DNA of 64,000 bases, taken from positions 3,162,001 to 3,226,000 of the forward strand of contig JAPYXD010000754.1 of the NCBI GenBank assembly GCA_030998225.1. Reading direction: 5' to 3'. The notes under the pieces are model-generated. The model saw only the letters and a list, made by a program, of their open reading frames with translations. It did not search any database and had not been told where the DNA came from. Each line of letters starts with the position of its first letter. Within the stretch, counting starts at the first letter, position 1. Positions 54,760 to 64,000 of the stretch are shown piece by piece. This stretch comes from Diplolepis rosae. Taxonomy: Eukaryota; Arthropoda; Insecta; Hymenoptera; Diplolepididae. The position numbers and the translations under genes are program-made.

Positions 54760-55310
54760 AAAAGACGCTAAAAAAATTTGGTTGGATCAACAACATTTTT
54801 GATAGTTTAACCTTGAATTTCGTTATTATAGGGACAAAAGAATGTTTATATGACAAAAGACAATTTTTTTGTTAAAAATGCTTGGTTAATTCTATCCAAT
54901 ATTTTTTTTGGTATTACCAAACATGGGTTTGTTTTCAACCAAAAGCTTTATTTCAATGGAGCAAAATAATTTAGTCAGATGAACAAAAATTTAGTTCATG
55001 TAATTAAAATATTTTTTCAAATCAACCAAATACAATCAACAAAAGGTTTTGTTATTGACTTTACAAAATTTTTTGGTTTAACCTAATAAATACTTGAAAT
55101 TCATTAAAAGTAACTAAAATATTTGGTTGGATTAACGAAATTTTCCTCAGCAAAGAATTTTGTTTAGTCAATAAAATAATCTTGTTGTGTCAACAAAATA
55201 TTTTGTTGTCTGAAAAATTAAAAAATACTATCATTAAACTAACAAAAATGTTATTGATTCAACAAAATCTTTATCTGAATAAACCCAGTAACATTTTTTT
55301 CTGAGTCGAT
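54760..55310. repeat. AACAAAA/TTTTGTTG degenerate array
   Basis: TTTGGTTGGATCAACAA, ATCAACCAAATACAATCAAC, AAATATTTTGTTGTC and similar motifs recur densely. The strings of CAACAAAAT and ATTTTGTTG allow many alternative hairpins. Confidence 0.5.
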
Positions 55311-55344
55311 AGTGATGCTCTTGCGAATTGATACGGCTTAAAAC

Positions 55345-55565
55345 TCGTTACTTGGGGGTTTTCGGGGTCGCTGGTTACAAATCTGGCATCAGATTTTTAA
55401 ATTTCAAAATTGCGGATCCAATTTGGCTGACGAGATTTGGAAAAATTCGCCAAATTTGCTTGAATCTTTTTACCCGGGGGTTTTTAGGGTCGCTAATCAC
55501 GAATCTGAAGTTAGTTTTCAAAAATTCAAAATGGCTGATCCAATATGGCGGATTTTTTAACATGG
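55345..55565 (+). repeat. Two-unit direct repeat, about 121-bp period
   Basis: GGGGGTTTTCGGGGTCGCTG... CAAAATTGCGGATCCAATTTGG (from about 55351) and GGGGGTTTTTAGGGTCGCTA... CAAAATGGCTGATCCAATATGG (from about 55475) are diverged copies. The frames on both strands are repeat by-products. Confidence 0.7.
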
Positions 55566-55579
55566 TGGACAAATTTTGA

Positions 55580-56159
55580 AAAAATTATTCGGTTTTTGGT
55601 AAGTAAAATTATTCTAGGAATCTCTTAAAGTTGTTTATTACTAAGCATTTATTTATGTTCTTCTCTGAAATGCTATATATATATAATTATAATACTATAT
55701 TTCAGTTGTAAATTTTCCGTAAACTATTGTGGAGTCCCATACTTGATACGTCAAAATGTTTTCAAGAGTACTCTGTTGAAAAAATATGATTAAAATTGGT
55801 TGTGTGACAAAATAAAAATTATAAATGATAGTATTTAATAAAATTTTAATGACATCGAATCAGTTGTAGTCCTAATTCTGACCAATTGTTCAAAATTTTA
55901 TTTAATCTTTTTCAATCTGAAAATGCTTTTTTCCAGTTTCTCCCTCTCCTAATTTATTAGTCTTAAAAGTAGTTTTACTGTTTTATTACAGATTTTTGTT
56001 TTTTGTTTTATGGTCATTGATCAAAACCACGTGACTAAATTATACATTTATTCGTTCATGTAAGATAACTTTTTTAATTTACAAAGTATCTTTCTGAAAT
56101 TTCGGGAAACTTAAAAGATATTAATTTATATTATATAGTATTTCTAAATTTTCAAGAAG
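55580..56159. other. AT-rich DNA, nothing recognised
   Basis: A short (TA)n run lies near 55675-55685. No gene supported. Confidence 0.3.
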
Positions 56160-56433
56160 ATATTTTGTAAAATAAATTTGGTCCAGTTTCGACATGTTTG
56201 TGTCCAAAATACATCAAAAAAATACATAAAAAAACATAATTTCCGATATATTTTGTTAGAACTGAATTTTTTTTCAATTTGGAATCCAAAAGTAATCTAT
56301 CCACGCCCTTTTTTATCTTTTCTACCATTTCTCAAATTTTGAATAGAAAATTCCATGTATTTTCGACAAAAATATGTAAAAACTTAAAATCAATCAAATT
56401 TTCTAATTTCCTAAGTATCACATGCCCTTAAGT
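56160..56433. mobile_element. Element T5, left end lost
   Basis: AAATTTGGTCCAGTTTCGAC and ACATGTTTGTGTCCAAAATA through TTCCTAAGTATCACATGCCC + TTAA (56430-56433) follow T5 at 47.9 kb. The left TTAA end is missing. Confidence 0.65.
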
Positions 56434-57257
56434 AATATCTGTATTTGATGCTTTTTGTAGTGCCTCTAATTTTGAGCATACGTAGTGTTAGAACGCTTGA
56501 AATTTTTGATAAATTAGGCAACTCTGAGAAACTTTGTTAATTCACTATAACGCTGAAGTCAACAACCAGTTTTGGCAAAATAATTGAAGTTACATCAACT
56601 TCCTCAATAAAAGTTGTAGCCGTGTAATAAAACCATTATCTTATACTTTGAAGGGATGAAATTATGTGCAACTTTTACCAGCAATAGCATTAAGGAGGAT
56701 GATGCACTATGTTATACATTGCTAATATTCCCGGGACATTAGGAAATTCTCTTAATAATTCTCCACACTTCGGAAAGTAACTTCCGATAAGCTTATCAGG
56801 CTAAGTTTCTCTCAACTCAAGCTTATTTAATAAGCTCTATGAAGTTGTAGGGAAGAGTATATAATCTTCTTAAAAGAATATAATCCTTTCACTTTTACTT
56901 GGAAAAAGTATCATTTACGAACATTTTCTGCCTAAGTGTTTCCAGAGAACTTTCTATATCCAATACAGTTAAATTACGCTGTTTGCCATTGAAATTTTAC
57001 TGTTTGAGGATGTCAAAAGTTGTGCATTGGGGATCAGCTAAAAATGTTGTTTGAAACAGTAAATATTACTGTTTAAAACAATTCGGCATGTCTCGGCGAT
57101 TTGAAATAGCACTTTTTTAGAATTTTGAAAAATTTTACTTAAATATAAATACGGTTAAAATTTTAAATTTTAAAAAAATTTTCAAAATTGTCAATGTTAA
57201 TGTGAAGTGAAGTCATAGAGCTCAATTGGGGCCTTATTGATTTTATAAATGTAACAT
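56434..57257. other. AT-rich DNA, nothing recognised
   Basis: Short AACAGTAAATATTACTGTTT-type palindromes occur near 56960-57080. No gene supported. Confidence 0.3.
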
Positions 57258-57524
57258 TCAAGGAAATTGTAAAAGTAAGAAAAGAGAAGTCGGATATTCA
57301 ACTTGAAGTACAGGATACATTTTTAAAAGTAACTCAACCGCAGCAAGAGGAGTTTTCATGACATCCGGAGACATGATGTACCATTTGTCTCCTTGGACAA
57401 AAGAAATGTATTTAACTTGACCATTGATCCACAAAATATAAAGCTGCACTGCTTTTTCAGGATACGACGGAAGTGTCCTTCCGCCGAAGGAATGCTCGTG
57501 CCTTTCTATAAATTCATGTAGATT
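57258..57524 (-). CDS. Coding-like 3' exon, unidentified, disrupted just upstream by a MULE-like insertion
   Basis: On the minus strand an 88-codon open frame runs from 57524 to TGA at 57258-57260. It includes RTLPSYPEKAVQLYILWING, QGDKWYIMSPDVMKTPLAAV and VEYPTSLFLLL. This is the most protein-like stretch in the window: balanced residues, aromatic and Pro spacing, and few AT-driven Lys/Asn runs. No ATG starts it, so it would be a downstream exon. The 958-bp foldback element inserted at its upstream edge. If that insertion and one copy of its duplication are ignored, the frame stays open for at least 18 further codons (58493-58548), with a possible splice acceptor (CTCATAG) near 58533. I do not recognise the family. 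Confidence 0.4.
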   Translation of the reverse strand, partial: NLHEFIERHEHSFGGRTLPSYPEKAVQLYILWINGQVKYISFVQGDKWYIMSPDVMKTPLAAVELLLKMYPVLQVEYPTSLFLLLQFP

Positions 57525-57525
57525 C

Positions 57526-58483
57526 AGGTATGTTAAGCTGGCAGAATCACATTGTCGTATTCAAGTTTTTGATATGTCGTAATTTAGTGCTAATTTAGTA
57601 ACGTATTAGCGAATTTAGTGCTCTTTAATTTTTAAAAATAATGAGTGGCACCGCTGGCTTAACGTTAAGCTAGCATGACCATACTTAAAAATACTTGAAG
57701 ATATTAACTAAATTCACTTTTTAATGTATCAGAATTTAGTGCTCCATTAGTGCTCTCAAATCATCCTACTGCGAAATTTATAACTCGTTAATTTTTTAAA
57801 ATATTCAGTGGTACCGCTGGCTTAACGTTAACCTACTGCAGGTAAGATAGTGATAGCGTATGGGCAGGCCATTATTACAACTAATTGAAAAAAATAATAG
57901 TGTCCTAAATTTTGCAATAGGGTATTTTGAGAGCACTAATTGAGCACTAAATCCTGATACATTAAAAAATGAATTTAGTTAATATCTTCAAGTATTTTTG
58001 AGTGTTGTCTTGATAGCTTAACATTAAGCCAGCGGTACCACTGATTATTTAAAAAAATTAAAAAGATATCAATTTCGCAGTAGGGTGATTTGAGAGCACT
58101 AATTCTGGTACATTAAAAAATTAATTTACTTAATATCTTTATGTTTTTTTGCGTACGGTCATGCTAGCTTAACGTTAAGCCAGCGGTACTACTGAATATT
58201 TTAAAAAATTAACGAGTTATAAATTTCGCAGTAGGATGATTTGAGCAGTAATGGAGCACTAAATTCTGATACATTAAAAAGTACATTTAGTTAATATCTT
58301 CATGTATTTCTAAGTACGGTCATGCTAGCTTAATGTTAAGCCAGCGGTGCCACTCATTATTTTTAAAAATTAAAAAGCACTAAATTTGCCAATACGGTAC
58401 TAAATTAGCACTAAATTAGCACTAAATTATGACATATCAAAAACTTGAATACGACAATGTGGTTTTGCCAGCTTAACATACCT
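57526..58483. mobile_element. MULE-like foldback element with a perfect 9-bp target duplication
   Basis: AGGTATGTTAAGCTGGCA (57526) is exactly inverted as TGCCAGCTTAACATACCT (58483, allowing one change at the inner end). The element is bordered by TGTAGATTC on both sides (57517-57525 and 58484-58492). Arms of more than 300 bases pair with few mismatches. They contain TTTAGTGCTAATTTAGT units and four copies of the near-palindrome GGCTTAACGTTAAGC. A 9-bp duplication with long inverted arms is typical of Mutator-like (MULE) elements. There is no transposase. High arm identity and the intact duplication suggest a recent insertion. Confidence 0.85.
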
Positions 58484-58492
58484 TGTAGATTC

Positions 58493-58836
58493 GAAAATCG
58501 GAAAGATATGAATCGAATTACATTTGCTATGAGGATTTTCAATTGACAAAATTTAAAAACGTTATTTTTTCATTTCTCAACTTTCGTCGATGTTTGATGC
58601 AAAAAAATCTAAAGTCATAAAAAATTCGATACGAAAGTAGCAGCTTTATACTTTATTGCAGTTTTGGTACTTTTTTCAGAAATTAAAATGTCCATACGCT
58701 GTGAAAAACTAGTTTTTGGCATTATAAGTACCAAAAAAGTGCAATACAACAACGTCGCGACTGGCTTGCCAGGATTTATACATCATAACTTCAAAGAAAC
58801 CATAACCTCGAAATTCAAAAAGTTACATTGTAATCT
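58493..58836. other. DNA upstream of the coding-like frame (minus-strand view)
   Basis: The first about 40 bases may be the rest of the exon described at 57258. The remainder is AT-rich, with CAACGTCGCGACTGGCTTGCC near 58748-58768. Confidence 0.3.
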
Positions 58837-59960
58837 ACACTAAGAAAAAAAATTATGCAACAAAACTTCTTTTGTTGTCCTTACAAAACATTTTGTTGTC
58901 CTAACCAAACATTTTTTTTAAGTAACTAAAATTTGATTGATATAGCAAACAAACAAAAGAATTATGTTGCATAAATACCAACAAAATATTTTTGTTGATT
59001 TGACAAAAATGTTTTCTCAGGGTACTAAATGTGATGCATTACGAGTTTGGTCAGATTAACAAAAATTTAGTTTATCCAACCAAAATATTTTTTACAATTA
59101 ATCAAATGCAGTCAACAAAACTATTTTGTTCAAGCAACTAAATTTTTTTATGGGTGTATCATTAGATTATATATTCCTTGGAATATAACTTTATATTTCG
59201 AAGTTAGTGGGTTTCTCTTTTATTTTCAATATAGACAACAAAATGATTCTATAAAATATTATTTTGTTGGTCCAACCAAAAATAAGTTTATTTGGTGAGT
59301 TCTACCAAAAATGTTGTACTATCATCAAAATATTTTGTAAATTTAAAAAAAACCGTTCAACCGAAAGCTTTAGTTTACTCGAATGAACAAATTTGATTAA
59401 ATCAACAAAAATTTAGTTCATCTAACTAAAATATTTTTTACAGTTATCCAAATGCAGTCAACAAAACTATTTTGTTCAACCAACTAAATTTTTTTATGGT
59501 TATAGCATTAGATCGTAATTTCCTAAAAGTGAAACTTTATGTTGAAAAATCAGTAGGTCTCTGTTTTACTATCAATATGAACAACAAAATGTCTGATTCT
59601 GACATATAATTTTATTGATCCATACAAATTAAATTGATTTGGTGAATTTAACAAAAAAACATGGTTCGCCCGTGCAAACAAATTTGGTTTTATAAACAAA
59701 AATTTTAGTTCATCTAACCAAAATATTTCTTAAATCAACCAAATGCAGTCAACAACAAAATTTTGTTCAACCTACTAAAATTTTTTTCCAGGGTAACGTA
59801 AGTTTTTATTGAACCGAATCAACTGAAAATTTTGTTTGATTCAACCAATCCCCAAATGAACAAATAATTTAAACTTGAATCGAACAAATTCTTTTGTTGA
59901 TCTAATAACAAAATTTTGATTCTATTAAATTTGTTTCTAACTGCATTATTGTTTTTCTTT
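58837..59960. repeat. AACAAAA/TTTTGTTG degenerate array, large block
   Basis: ACTAAGAAAAAAAAT... TTTTCTCAGGG (58837-59018) resembles the 42.4-kb block. Three further diverged units of about 300 bases follow, each with CTAACTAAAATATTTTTTAC or close, AAATGCAGTCAACAAAACTA and TTTTGTTCAACCAACTAAA (near 59090, 59440 and 59720). The block is an old tandem amplification. Confidence 0.6.
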
Positions 59961-60059
59961 TAATGTTATCCCTCCTAGGAAAGTTTTTGTAAAATCCATA
60001 CAGAAAATTTTAACTGAGCTAAATTAATGTTTTTCACGATGCAGAAATTGATCGCTCCA

Positions 60060-60355
60060 GGTTTATGAGTCATAAGCAATCCCTGTTGTACATAATGACC
60101 TCTTTCCGGACCTTAAAGAAATTCTCACCACAGCGCAGCGTCGCAACTTCCGCTTGAACGACGAACGTTCATTGTCGCTCGACGAAAGATCGCCTTGGGT
60201 ACTCTCCTAACCGACAGGACCAACCATTAGGTTATCTTAGTCGAGTCTCGGACACGCTTTACGACTTTGTACGACTGAAGCACACCCTTGGGGTCACAGG
60301 AATCAACTTCCTCTGGAAGCAAGTCTCCTGGCGTGACCCTTGAGGAATCACAACT
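60060..60355. promoter_or_regulatory. GC-richer, apparently single-copy island
   Basis: Includes CACAGCGCAGCGTCGCAAC, GAACGACGAACGTTCATTG and CCTCTGGAAGCAAGTCTCC. No repeats match, and both strands lack a convincing frame. Possible conserved non-coding element. Confidence 0.3.
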
Positions 60356-60451
60356 TTAGAATTATAAACTTCGTTTCATGGTTTTTTTAGAATTCTTCTG
60401 CTCGATTAAAATTGCAATAATTTCCAATGCTTATTTCATAAAACTTTCATA

Positions 60452-61390
60452 TTAATGTAATTCATCCACGAAAATCAGACCTCACTCCTTAAATCCGAAA
60501 CAGTGAAAAACCACTGTTTCGAATGTCATAAGTCTTCGACATAGAATCAGTGAAATTTACTCTCTAAACCTGAATCAGTGAAATAGTCACTGATTATATC
60601 AGTGAAAATATATCAACTGATGCATCAGTGCCCTGCTTTGATTTCACTGAGGAATCAGTGAATGCGTCACGTGAATATAACTTTTGAATTCGCGAATTCG
60701 AAACTTTCATATACACTTTACTGATTAATCGTCCCTTAAAAATAATAATAATTACGTAATTTTGTTTTAGTGTTGTTTAGCCTAAAATAAACGAGTTCAT
60801 CGATCCTTAAAATATATTGCTGGTTTTATTACTCCCACCTGAAGCTTTCACTGGTTCAATAAGTGAGTTCAATCTATTTCACTGATTCTCAGTGAAAGGC
60901 TTATAGCTGCTGCTATCAGTGAATAGTCACTGCGAATCAGTGGCCGTTCACTGATTCAGTTTCAGAGAGTAACTGATATCACTAGGGAAACTCACTGGTT
61001 GATCAGCGAATTTCACTATTGACCAGTATATTTTGCTTTCAAGAATAATAATATTATTATTGAAGGGCTGGTTTGAAAGAGAAAAAATTATTTTCTATGA
61101 AAAAAATTTGAAATGCAGAAAAATAATGTATTTAACAAATTTTTATTTTTGCCGAACTTTTTTCCTTATCCGCTTCATACCGAATTTTAAAAAACACTTT
61201 ACCGTTCTCACTTTTCGAAAATAAATTCTTTAATGGCTGAGATCAATAAAAATCAATATTCCAAAACAAAATTTTTATAAAAATATTTCTGAATTTCGTA
61301 ATAATTTATTCAATTTAGAAAATTGGTAACGGTTAAGTTGTAGAGAATCTTTTTCCTGAAAAAATGATCCGTGATATCAGAATAGAATAC
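60452..61390. mobile_element. Element A, split by a B element which is itself split by a C element
   Basis: TTAATGTAATTCATCCACGAAAATCAGACCTCA (60452-60484) is the left end of element A, which resumes at about 61031 (TTGCTTTCAAGAATAATAATA). Between them lies family B (left end CTCCTTAAATCCGAAACAGTG at 60485; right part to GACCAGTATATT). Family B is interrupted at GAAATTTA by a complete family-C element. A few bases of A and the right half of B are missing at the outer junction, and the far right arm of A is lost after about 61385. Confidence 0.75.
60560..60969. mobile_element. Family-C element, complete, inserted in family B
   Basis: TA (60558-60559) + CTCTCTAAACCTGAATCAGTG to CACTGATTCAGTTTCAGAGAG + TA (60970-60971). 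Joining the flanks gives GTGAAATTTAACTGATATCAC, exactly the sequence of the uninterrupted B element at 48424-48444. This proves that C inserted into B and duplicated a TA. Confidence 0.9.
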
Positions 61391-61615
61391 TTTCTCTAAA
61401 AACTAAAGTTTGTGTAAAAAAATCGCGCAGGATACTCTCCTGACGCAAAAGATGCAAAAACTTGTTACAAGTTTGTATAGTCTTTGTCTACTTACTTGTA
61501 TCTTTTAGCTGCGAGGAGAAAAATCATTTAAAAGTTACAACTTCAGTTACAACTTCAAACACTGGAAACTTTAAGGGATTTGCTTCATGATGAAAATTAC
61601 AGTCGTCCTTTGTAC
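61391..61615. other. Spacer, nothing recognised
   Basis: AT-rich with no feature supported. Confidence 0.3.
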
Positions 61616-61950
61616 ACTCAGAAAAAAATTCTAGTTTTGTTGATTGCTTTTGGTTGATTCAAAAAAAATATTTTGGTTTTGTTCATGTTTGTTCCTTTTG
61701 CGTGTGGAAAGTTAATTTTACGGTACTAGTGCGATAAAATTTTAAGTTTGTTTTAATTTTTCACACACTTGAAATTTTCCCGCACTAGTACAGGAAAATG
61801 AACTTTCCGCATGCAAAATGATACCGACAAGGTTAACTTTCCGTCTACGACAGACAAAAAATACTTTGTATAGTAATTTTATAAAATGTTATCGTTGAAT
61901 TCATCAAATAAATTTATTTTCGTGGTGTCAACCAAACATTTTTAACCATA
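61616..61950. mobile_element. Family-F palindrome inside an AACAAAA-type element
   Basis: ACACTCAGAAAAAAATTCTAG with TTTTGTTGATTGCTTTTGG opens an AACAAAA-type segment. Family-F sequence follows (about 61695-61850: GTGTGGAAAGTTAATTTTACGG, CCCGCACTAGTACAGG, CCGACAAGGTTAACTTTCCG), then more ATCAACC/CAACCAAAC-type DNA. Confidence 0.55.
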
Positions 61951-61954
61951 AAAT

Positions 61955-62175
61955 GATCCCAAGTGCGAATATAGATAGGCCAACAATGGCCTAGCATCGG
62001 AAAAAATGTTGCTGAAGATCGGTTGCCAATATTGAGCCGTTGCTGGAATGATAACTCCGGTATGCACTTGGCGGCCAATTCTGTCCCAAACTCTGGCCGC
62101 CAATTCGGCACAGCAACGGGCCATTGCTGTGCCGAACTCTGGTTGCGTTGCTGTTCGTACACTGGTAGAAATGAT
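61955..62175. repeat. GGCC-rich repeat, short copy
   Basis: CCAAGTGCGAATATAGATAGGCC, GGCCTAGCATCGG, GAGCCGTTGCTGGAATGATAACTCC and GGCCGCCAATTCGGCACAGC parallel 40560-40750 in the same orientation, at about 80 percent by eye. The two overlapping minus frames here are repeat by-products. Confidence 0.65.
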
Positions 62176-62598
62176 TCGGGAGTTTTAGCCATTCGGTTGT
62201 AGGTTGGGAATTTATAATTTATTGTATTTATAAAATAATATGTCTCTCTGAATAACGCAGAATGTTTAATACAGAAATCAAAATATTGTAAGTGAAACTG
62301 GTCGAATCAGAAATATAATATGGGAAGGCGAACAATACATTTTTCCATAGCAACCAATAATATGGTTGATTCGTTCATATTTATTCAGTTATAATCGGAT
62401 GGTTAAAATACAAATCTCATATTGCTGTATCTATGACAGCAATAAGGTAAGGTTAATTTAATCATAAATATCGTTGTAACAGCCATTCCTTTCTATCAGT
62501 GTACTATAGTAAAAATTTAGTTCTAAAGCAACCGAATATTTTTTAAGTGAGAGAAAATTATAAAGTAATAGTATATTTCTAATCAAGTGCGAAAAAGC
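62176..62598. other. AT-rich DNA, nothing recognised
   Basis: No feature supported. Confidence 0.3.
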
Positions 62599-62646
62599 GT
62601 ATTTTAACGCGCAAGCGAGTTGCGACTCGTCCGCGCGTTAAAATAC
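62599..62646. repeat. GC-rich hairpin GTATTTTAACGCGC ... GCGCGTTAAAATAC
   Basis: A 14-base arm pairs perfectly with its inverse. The loop contains a second dyad, GCGAGT-TGCG-ACTCGT. The outer flanks GCGAAAAA and TTTCCGCA extend the pairing imperfectly. It is isolated in AT-rich DNA, next to a family-F copy. Confidence 0.7.
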
Positions 62647-62684
62647 TTTCCGCATGTAATACTAACGATATTTTTTGTTTGCTG

Positions 62685-62825
62685 TATACCGAAAGTTAGC
62701 CGAGTTGGTGTCGTTTTGCGTGCGTAAAGTTGTTTTTTTGCACACTTAAAATTTTACCGCACTAGTTTTGAAAATGAACTTTCCGCACGCAAAACGACAC
62801 CGACAAGGCTAACGGTAGACGGCGG
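62685..62825. mobile_element. Family-F palindrome, nearly complete
   Basis: TATACCGAAAGTTAGCCGAG, GTGTCGTTTTGCGTGCG, TTAAAATTTTACCGCACTAG, GAACTTTCCGCACGCAAAAC, then GACACCGACAAGGCTAAC. Only the middle of the CCGCACTAGTGCGG core is damaged. Confidence 0.7.
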
Positions 62826-62887
62826 ATAAAAACACAATTTTTAAAACCATTTGCTCAATATTCTTTATGATTGCGCAAATTTACGTA

Positions 62888-63297
62888 CTCTCTAAAGCCA
62901 AGTCAGTGAACGGCCACTGATTCGCAGTGACTATTCACTGATGGCAGCAGCTATAAGTCTTTCACTAAGAATCAGTGAAATAGATTGAACTCACTTATTG
63001 AATCAGTGAAATCTTCAGGTGGGAGTAATGAAACCAGCATTATATTTTAACGATCGATGAACTCGTTTATTTTAGGCTAAACAACACTAAAACGAAATTA
63101 CGTAATTATTATTATTTTTAAGGGACGATTAATCAGTAAAGTGTATATGAAAGTTTCGAATTCGCGAATTCAAAAGTTATATTCACGTGACGTGTTCACT
63201 GATTCCTCAGTGAAATCAAAGCAGGGCACTGATTCATCAGTTGATATATTTTCGCTGATATAATCAGTGACTATTTCACTGATTCAGGTTTAGAGAG
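62888..63297. mobile_element. Family-C element, complete, inverted relative to 60560-60969
   Basis: TA (62886-62887) + CTCTCTAAAGCCAAGTCAGTG to CACTGATTCAGGTTTAGAGAG + TA (63298-63299). It is 410 bp long, the same as the copy at 60560-60969, and close to its reverse complement throughout. The pair is spaced about 2 kb, and transcripts spanning both could form a long hairpin. Confidence 0.85.
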
Positions 63298-63299
63298 TA

Positions 63300-64000
63300 A
63301 CTTTCATCGAAAGCTCGGAATCTGGTAACTTTGTTCTCAGAGACAAAAAAGGGAAACGAAATTATTTTGTCATCATTAATTGCGAATGCAGTAACCTGTT
63401 CGCGGATTAAATGTTCCTCAGTATTTCTCTTTGTTGAGTTGTTGGCATCGCTAACGGAGTTTCTGGATTTTAAACCTAAGAAAAGAAGTGAAAAAATGTG
63501 TAGAAGCAAGAAATGATTTATGGTGACTCATTTTAATGGAAATCTCGCATTCACTTGAGTTACCCTCGATCCCTAATGGGCAGAATGTATAAGGACTCAG
63601 CATTGAATGGGAGCTTTACCCTTTTCAAGGTAGTGTTGTTCATCTGTGGCTTTCACAACAATTCTTCCGGATCGCAAATCCTTTCATCACATGTCGGATA
63701 GAAATTTACTTACTTTTTTTAGCAAAGAAAAAATGTATTATGTACGTATAATCTACTTTGATTTATGAGCTGTTATGTGATAGTATTTTATGAAGATACA
63801 ATTCAGTATCAGGATCTAACATTTGAATTTGAGATTTTTAATTCTTCATGCTGCTGTGCATAAATTTGATTAAGAGCTCTGTTTCTATTGTCTCGGGAAT
63901 GTAAAAATTACGCTATAAATGCTAGACTCTTAAATATTAAATAACACATGGGTGTGTTTCCGCTTTTGAATCTGCCACGAAACGTGAAACCGAGTAAAGA
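63300..64000. other. Apparently single-copy DNA, no gene supported
   Basis: The frames at 63276-63509 (minus) and 63331-63516 (plus) overlap each other and the end of a family-C element; neither has splice support. Composition is mixed to about 63670 and AT-rich after that. Confidence 0.35.

Overview
This window is AT-rich nuclear DNA of an animal, most likely an insect. The grounds are the dense small inverted-repeat transposons with TA, TTAA, TAA or 9-bp target duplications, tRNA-derived repeats, long A/T runs, and the complete absence of compact open genes, Shine-Dalgarno sites or operons. A hymenopteran would fit, but I cannot fix the order from sequence alone. No complete protein gene can be supported. 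The open frames of 60-157 codons are nearly all chance frames or lie inside palindromic or tandem repeats. Only five short stretches look even weakly coding: 2192-2353, 5181-5342, 32017-32145 (minus), 43282-43500 and 57258-57524 (minus).

Layout. 0-6 kb: a CCGAATGAATC-type foldback (318-824), a second foldback carrying a family-F core (904-1282), a cluster of tRNA-like foldbacks (2878-4310), and an 80-bp tandem array followed by an exon-like ORF with a splice donor (4340-5800). 6-14 kb: small foldbacks, a copy of repeat family D, a half copy of the TTAA element A, and a TA-flanked element (family C, 11939-14100) split by a 1.9-kb TGT...ACA insertion that looks like a solo LTR and carries a six-unit tandem array. 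14-26 kb: AT-rich DNA with five foldback elements, four of them in TTAA sites, and a compound inverted structure at 24.2-25.3 kb. 26-36 kb: a near-perfect 192-bp hairpin, five family-C elements, D copies and a second complete A element. 36-48 kb: a TAA-flanked element with a 30-base G run, GGCC-rich repeats in opposite orientations at 40.5 and 45.3 kb, a nested foldback at 43.9 kb, and a class-II tRNA-like sequence split by a TA-flanked element. 48-64 kb: family B/C/E elements, family D with GCGAAGCGC hairpins, an alternating satellite (53.5-54.0 kb), a MULE-like foldback with a perfect 9-bp duplication next to a coding-like frame (57.3-58.5 kb), and a three-level nest (A containing B containing C) at 60.4-61.4 kb.

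Family labels used here are mine. A = TTAA + GGTAGTTCATCC. B = TA + CTCCCTAAATCCGAAACAG. C = TA + CTCTCTAAACCTGAATCAGTG. D = units with ACATTCTCATCA ends. E = TA + CACTGTTAAAAAT. F = CCGAAAGTTAGCC with a CCGCACTAGTGCGG core. T2 to T5 = further TTAA-flanked families. Between these lie islands of higher GC and apparently single-copy sequence (near 10.4, 15.2, 20.5, 25.6, 32.2, 43.4, 54.4 and 60.2 kb). These are the best candidates for conserved regulatory DNA, as expected if the window is a large intron or intergenic region. The window works mainly as an archive of transposition: several insertions can be dated relative to one another because an uninterrupted relative of the target lies elsewhere in the same window.
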